In this document: positions 53,773 through 57,508 of the stretch, piece after piece | How positions within the stretch are numbered: position 1 is the first letter of the stretch | Layout of the letters: every line of letters starts with the position of its first letter | From: Neolewinella lacunae | GTDB lineage: Bacteria; Bacteroidota; Bacteroidia; Chitinophagales; Saprospiraceae | Length of the DNA stretch: 57,508 nt | Direction of reading: 5' to 3' | Assembly: GCF_014349155.1 (NCBI RefSeq) | Contig: NZ_JACSIT010000085.1 | Location: forward strand, 1 to 57,508 | Translations under genes and position numbers: made by a program | Notes under the pieces: model-generated | What the model was told of the DNA's origin: nothing | The model's database searches: none | What the model saw: only the letters and a program-made list of their open reading frames with translations

Positions 53773-53895
53773 TTACGCTACATTCTTCTTTTTGCCGATC
53801 TTGAAGTTGCAGCAGGAACAGGTGTTACAGTTGCAAGCGCCAGCAACTACGCGCCGGAGCGCGCCGCCAGCACCCTGAAGTTTGGTAATCTTCAT
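53773..53895 (-). CDS. 40-residue Cys-rich RiPP precursor peptide
   Basis: Short minus-strand frame with start ATG at 53893-53895 and TAA at 53773-53775. The first ~20 residues form a small basic leader (MKITKLQGAGGALRRVVAGA); the core is CNCNTCSCCN (21-30), with five Cys plus one Thr and one Ser, then FKIGKKKNVA. The core composition fits heterocyclisation by the YcaO/SagB pair encoded downstream. It sits directly before the RRE/E1 gene, with a hairpin between, as precursors do. Leader cleavage is possibly after the Ala at 18 or 20; this is not shown by the sequence. A weak TATATTCA box lies 34 bases upstream. Confidence 0.85.
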   Translation of the reverse strand: MKITKLQGAGGALRRVVAGACNCNTCSCCNFKIGKKKNVA

Positions 53896-53977
53896 GATAC
53901 GAATGGTTTAGTGAAAAATGATGGAATAAGTGTGAATATAAAACCGTTTAGCGACAATTGGCAGAGCCAGGCTTACG

Positions 53978-55213
53978 CTAGACGTTTTGTTCAATAATTA
54001 CTTTTCGGAATGCATAACGATTAACCTTCCGGTGGAAATCGTACAAGCTGCGCTCCCATTCTTCAGCGGTTCCCATTGCCGGTTGGTAGACAAGGTGATA
54101 CCCGTCGTACTCCTCCGGGGGCAGCTTCCTGAGCCTGCCCTGGGAACTTAAGGTTGAATGCTCCACGGTGTAAGGCAAAGGCACCCATAACTGCGGCATC
54201 CAACGCTCGAAGCCACCTTGTTTCATCCAAGCAAAAGCGCGTTGGAAGACGGCTGGCGTTTCTCGCTCAAAACCGAAACTCCCCCGAACGAAAACCCGCA
54301 GATCAAACATTGCACATTGCCGTAAGAAGTCCTCAATACCTCCAAGGTTTATGCTGCCTCCGAAGCGCCCGTGAAGTTCCGCTGCGTCTATGCTGTGTAT
54401 ATCAAGTAATAGTAAATGACACCCACGCTTGGCCAAGCGTCGGGGGAGATCTGCCCGCAGGCAAATCTCCGCATTGCCTTCAGCAACCCAGGGGTGTCCG
54501 GTCTTTTCGGCGAGCTGAAAAAACACCTCTTCTCCCCATTTTTGCAAATAGGCGTCAACTCCACGGAAAAGTAGTGGAATGTCTGCCGGAATCGCCGCTA
54601 GGAGTCGTTCAACATCCTCGGGGTCTCGACAGCTAATATTCCCAGCTTTGTTACTGGCTGTGCTTTGATAGCACCTGCTGTCCAGAGTAAGTTGGACGGT
54701 GAAAAATTTTCCGTAATGATTCCGAAACACCCGCGTCGCAGCCGTAGCCGCAGAATAGGTCTTCACAACAAATGGCGAACGTTCGGCCGGGGCAAGGTAC
54801 TGCTTGCGCAGCGTCATACCTGCCAAGTAGCTGCCAGCTACTTCTTCCCAGAGCACGGACGGGCTACCAATGAGCAGCGCATTTGCACCGTTATCCTCCT
54901 CCCCGCCTTGGCGTGAAAAAAAGGGCCCCCCAAGAATTACCGTGGCCCCTTGTTGACGAATTGAAGCGCACAGTCCAGCAGCCAATCTAGCTCCAGTTAC
55001 ATCCGCAAAGAGAAACACCAAATCTCCGGAAGCAACGCAAGGGGAAGTCTGATCTCCTGCGGATACCGTAATCTCACCAAAGTTACTCGAGAAGTGGGCT
55101 AGCGATAATTCAAATACCTGTGCCACCTCTTCGGGGATTCCCCGGAAGAATGATCCTGTTTTGCACTGATCATTGTGCGAGAAATCTGTACAATATATAA
55201 TGCGAAGGTCCAT
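53978..55213 (-). CDS. B12-binding/radical-SAM-like protein lacking the 4Fe-4S motif
   Basis: 411 residues from the ATG at 55211-55213 (MDLRIIYCTDFSHND); an earlier in-frame ATG adds 21 residues. N-terminal Rossmann half (1-115; VILGGPFFSR near 93), TIM-barrel half with landmarks of B12-type radical SAM proteins: PWVAEGNAEICLRADLP, RGSFGFERETPAVFQRAF (about 314), and a final LPYTVEHSTL. The region that should carry CxxxCxxC reads SRCYQSTASNKAGNISC (about 178-194), so the three-Cys cluster site is lost. It probably no longer does radical chemistry and may bind the precursor or another partner. Ends 82 bases before the precursor start. Confidence 0.75.
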   Translation of the reverse strand: MDLRIIYCTDFSHNDQCKTGSFFRGIPEEVAQVFELSLAHFSSNFGEITVSAGDQTSPCVASGDLVFLFADVTGARLAAGLCASIRQQGATVILGGPFFSRQGGEEDNGANALLIGSPSVLWEEVAGSYLAGMTLRKQYLAPAERSPFVVKTYSAATAATRVFRNHYGKFFTVQLTLDSRCYQSTASNKAGNISCRDPEDVERLLAAIPADIPLLFRGVDAYLQKWGEEVFFQLAEKTGHPWVAEGNAEICLRADLPRRLAKRGCHLLLLDIHSIDAAELHGRFGGSINLGGIEDFLRQCAMFDLRVFVRGSFGFERETPAVFQRAFAWMKQGGFERWMPQLWVPLPYTVEHSTLSSQGRLRKLPPEEYDGYHLVYQPAMGTAEEWERSLYDFHRKVNRYAFRKVIIEQNV

Positions 55214-55244
55214 CGCTTTGGCTTTGCAGATATTCTGTATACCG

Positions 55245-55276
55245 CAAAAATACTTCGTAACGACCCCCTGAGTCAA
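55245..55276 (-). promoter_or_regulatory. Promoter of the radical-SAM-like gene with overlapping palindrome
   Basis: TTG (55274-55276), 21-base spacer, TATTTTTG (55245-55252) on the minus strand. The palindrome CCCCCTGAGTCAATAGGGGG (55264-55283) covers the -33 position and could be an operator for the LuxR-type regulator encoded next to it. Confidence 0.6.
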
Positions 55277-55296
55277 TAGGGGGATTTTCTCAAAAA

Positions 55297-55959
55297 TTAT
55301 GAGAGAATTCTACTATTTTTCACCGTAAACGCATACTGGTGCAGGGCATTGCGACCACTCAAGTCTAACTTCTTACGGATGTTATAGCAATGATTGTTTA
55401 CTGTAGCTACGCTGATGTTCAGTTGATGGCTGATTTCTGGCATGGTTAGCGCGTCGGCCACCAACGACAAGATTTCCTTTTCCCGGTCGGATAATTTTAA
55501 ATCCGGCGGTGTGTCCAGCGTCAGGTTGTGAAACGACTTATTGAGTAACTCATGCACCTTGGGGGTGGTGTAGGGTTCCCCAGCTGCTACCGTTTCCATG
55601 CAAACCAGCAACTCTTCGAAGGTACAGTCTGAGATGATAAACCCATCTCCATATTGGTACTGATGTGTGCCTACGTACTGGTCTCCAAAGCGGTGGGCGT
55701 AAATGACGATCCGAGTCAGTGGAGCTGCTTCGCGTACCTGAGCGCAAATTTCTGCTACCGGCATGTCCTGAAAATCCGCCCCCAAAATGCAAATATTAGG
55801 CTGGTGAAGGCTAACCAGCGAAGCGACCCGCGCGCCCCAGCGCGTTTGTCCCACCACCGTATAGCCATTCAAGACGAACAGTTCCTTAAGGCAATCACTC
55901 AGCAACTGGTTCTGCTTCGCGATTAGAATGCTAATGGGAGTAGCTTTCGGCAGGGGCAT
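55297..55959 (-). CDS. LuxR/NarL-type response regulator with degenerate receiver
   Basis: 220 residues. The C-terminal HTH_LuxR is intact (LSDREKEILSLVADALTMPE, then VNNHCYNIRKKLDLSGRNAL). The N-terminal receiver has lost its usual residues: the acidic pair is Lys15-Gln16, the phospho-Asp region reads ILGADFQDMP with Asp62 out of register, and the switch Lys is replaced by Ser in IISD. It is therefore likely a phosphorylation-independent regulator, without a kinase gene nearby. Directly upstream of the radical-SAM-like gene on the same strand, so it may control the RiPP locus. Confidence 0.87.
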   Translation of the reverse strand: MPLPKATPISILIAKQNQLLSDCLKELFVLNGYTVVGQTRWGARVASLVSLHQPNICILGADFQDMPVAEICAQVREAAPLTRIVIYAHRFGDQYVGTHQYQYGDGFIISDCTFEELLVCMETVAAGEPYTTPKVHELLNKSFHNLTLDTPPDLKLSDREKEILSLVADALTMPEISHQLNISVATVNNHCYNIRKKLDLSGRNALHQYAFTVKNSRILS

Positions 55960-56027
55960 GGAGCATGGTTTTGCGGACGGCGGTAGAGTTTGGTGAACCA
56001 GCTAGCCTGGGTAAAGATAAGCAAATC

Positions 56028-57508
56028 GTAACTATTCAGGGTGTCGAGCCAGCCTCATATAGTCACAATTTCCCGGAGTGAAGAGGTTAACGAGTTCTTC
56101 TACCGGGTCCGCCTGCCGCTTTATTGCAGTAGCAACAAAGGAGCGAATGTCCATAAATTCCTGGGCGGCGACCAGCGAACGGAAGCCTCCAGATACTTTT
56201 TGACGGACCTTATTCATGCGCAGATCCCTTTCCGCCTGATTATTATCAAACTGAGCCAATGCATGCGTCATAAAACGTAACACTTCGTCTTCATTGTCTC
56301 TTAGTCGCAGCAGTAGGTTCACCGTTTTGGTTTGAGCTGTTCGCCCGCGCGTACTCCCGTCCTCTTTAACGGCCGGAGGATTTTGCTTCAGCCCGATCGC
56401 AAGGAGCTCGCGGTATTTTTTTCGGTGGCGGCCCTGCCATCGGCGATCAACGACACTGGTGGAGGATTCGACTTTTTGTCGCTTTACTTGGAGCAAAAGT
56501 TTGATGAAGGGATCGGCCCATTCTCCCTGTTTATCCCGATCAATAGCATAGATAAGGTCACGTAGCAGATGGGCAACACATAAGGAGTGAGTGGCTTGGG
56601 GATAGGCATGATAAGAGTGATAGTCATCCCGGTGCAGGATTCCTTCAAACCAAGTGAGCACATCCATCTCATCATGTGCTTCACGTCCTCTCTTGGGATG
56701 AATCATGAACAAACTGAACAATTCCGTTGCCGCCACATGTACCCAGTGTCCGATACCTTTGACCTTCATACCCGTCTCGTCAAAAAAGCCGCACAGGGAT
56801 GCTATTATGGAAAAGCGTAACGTCTCCAGAAACTCCGGTAATTGGCGTGCAGCACTCTTGCGAAAGTTGTCCAGCGTTCCGGTACTCAAGTTTACGCCAA
56901 AAACCTTCAGTAACTGCTTGGTCCGAAAAGCAGGTATGAATTGAAAAGCTGATAGATAGACACTGATCGCTTTGACTCTGGGGCCGTACTGGAATTCGTG
57001 CTTGATATCTTCCGGGCAACCAGCTGCCTGCCATTGGATGGCACAGCATGGGCAGGTCTTGATTTCAATCCTGTGCTCGGTAACAATCGTTTTTAGCGGT
57101 GGAATATCTTCCACCTGCTTGCGAATAAAACCATCCGGAGATACTCCTGATAAGTTAGATCCGCAGCCCGGGCACGCGGTGATCGTGTAGGGGATAATCT
57201 CGTCGGGATTGTCGATCAGGCGGCTCTTGCTTCCTTTGTGCCCCGATTGACCGCCGGGATTTTTGCCCGACTTTTCCCGTAGAGACCTTGCCTTAGTAGG
57301 CTTGAAGTCATCCTTGCTTGGCGGCTTGGAACTATTGCCACTAGTAACCGCTAACTTATCTTCAAGCTTCTTTATCGTCGCTTGCTGAGCTTCGCAGAAT
57401 GGCATGAATAAGTCCACAAGCATCAAGCCCTCAGCACTAAGCGCCGGGCGGAGATTATCAACTTCAGCCTTAAGTTTTGCGAAAGTCATGCCGAAAAGTA
57501 CTACTAAT
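56028..57508 (-). mobile_element. IS66 family insertion sequence (right end outside window)
   Basis: The sequence GTAACTATTCAG at 56028-56039 fits the family rule that IS66 inverted repeats begin GTAA, and it lies right at the transposase stop. The other end is beyond 57508. Only the tnpC-type transposase gene is visible. The left boundary is moderately certain. Confidence 0.65.
56032..57489 (-). CDS. IS66 family transposase (TnpC)
   Basis: 485 residues. An N-terminal helical zipper is followed by the PPSKDDFKP motif, a zinc finger (CPGCG, then CPCC) and a DDE core: FDETGMKVKG (about 240), DDYHSYHAYPQATHSLCVAHLLRD, and the Glu in NNQAERDLRMNKVRQKVSGGFRS. Full-length appearance. It mobilises the IS66 element; a link between this IS and the acquisition of the RiPP locus is inference. 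Confidence 0.9.
   Translation of the reverse strand: MTFAKLKAEVDNLRPALSAEGLMLVDLFMPFCEAQQATIKKLEDKLAVTSGNSSKPPSKDDFKPTKARSLREKSGKNPGGQSGHKGSKSRLIDNPDEIIPYTITACPGCGSNLSGVSPDGFIRKQVEDIPPLKTIVTEHRIEIKTCPCCAIQWQAAGCPEDIKHEFQYGPRVKAISVYLSAFQFIPAFRTKQLLKVFGVNLSTGTLDNFRKSAARQLPEFLETLRFSIIASLCGFFDETGMKVKGIGHWVHVAATELFSLFMIHPKRGREAHDEMDVLTWFEGILHRDDYHSYHAYPQATHSLCVAHLLRDLIYAIDRDKQGEWADPFIKLLLQVKRQKVESSTSVVDRRWQGRHRKKYRELLAIGLKQNPPAVKEDGSTRGRTAQTKTVNLLLRLRDNEDEVLRFMTHALAQFDNNQAERDLRMNKVRQKVSGGFRSLVAAQEFMDIRSFVATAIKRQADPVEELVNLFTPGNCDYMRLARHPE

Overview
The window looks like chromosomal DNA of a GC-rich Bacteroidota, most likely a Lewinella-type Saprospiria. The evidence is several proteins with type IX secretion (T9SS) C-terminal sorting domains, a PorP/SprF-type protein, a TonB receptor with a carboxypeptidase-like N-terminus, and -7 promoter boxes of the TAnnTTTG type (often TAnnTTCG here) with few Shine-Dalgarno sites. 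The species call is inference.

Layout. 1-0.8 kb: an IS4-like transposase cut by the window edge. 1-41 kb: dense, GC-rich housekeeping and envelope genes. These are an S41 peptidase, a 1181-residue T9SS cargo protein, an S9 peptidase, an M15 lipoprotein, a bactofilin/AtpZ-like group, PorP/SprF, an orphan TRAP binding protein, YigZ, a thioesterase, exonuclease III, a cysteine desulfurase, an EAD11-like membrane protein, an amidase, an ArsR-type regulator beside a ZIP transporter, an EamA transporter, LpxB, a creatininase-like hydrolase, an aldo/keto reductase, an Asp/Asn hydroxylase-like protein, PurB, a sialate O-acetylesterase, a quinone oxidoreductase, LipB, an ECF sigma factor with a likely membrane partner, a membrane adenylate cyclase, RsmB, a solute symporter with a 46-residue partner, and a ThuA protein. 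This part is studded with a dispersed 20-bp repeat, TGCACCTGCGNCCGCGCCCA. It has eleven copies, some inside coding sequence and none beyond 41.03 kb. It also carries a 177-bp fold-back element and other small intergenic repeats.

41.3-57.5 kb is more A/T-rich and looks like an acquired island. It opens with a fragment of a T9SS tail and two T9SS cargo genes, one with an abrupt composition change inside it. Then comes a minus-strand array read from 55.2 kb down to 44.2 kb that I interpret as an azole-forming RiPP (TOMM) locus. It contains a 40-codon Cys-rich precursor too short for ordinary gene calling (53773-53895), followed by a hairpin attenuator. Next come an E1/ThiF-like protein with an RRE-like N-terminus, a YcaO cyclodehydratase, a SagB-type dehydrogenase, an ABC ATPase and permease, an M50-like membrane protease, a helical-repeat protein, a TonB-dependent receptor and an Omp85 barrel without POTRA domains. 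Upstream lie a protein with the fold features of a B12-binding-type radical SAM enzyme but without the CxxxCxxC cluster motif, and a LuxR-family regulator with a degenerate receiver. An IS66 element closes the window.

Proposed logic: the regulator and/or a palindrome overlapping a promoter controls expression. The attenuator keeps precursor above enzymes. RRE/E1 and YcaO cyclise Cys (Ser/Thr) in the core, SagB oxidises the azolines, and the M50 protease and ABC pair mature and export the product. The two outer-membrane proteins carry it across, or take it up through, the outer membrane. No tRNA, rRNA or CRISPR array was seen.
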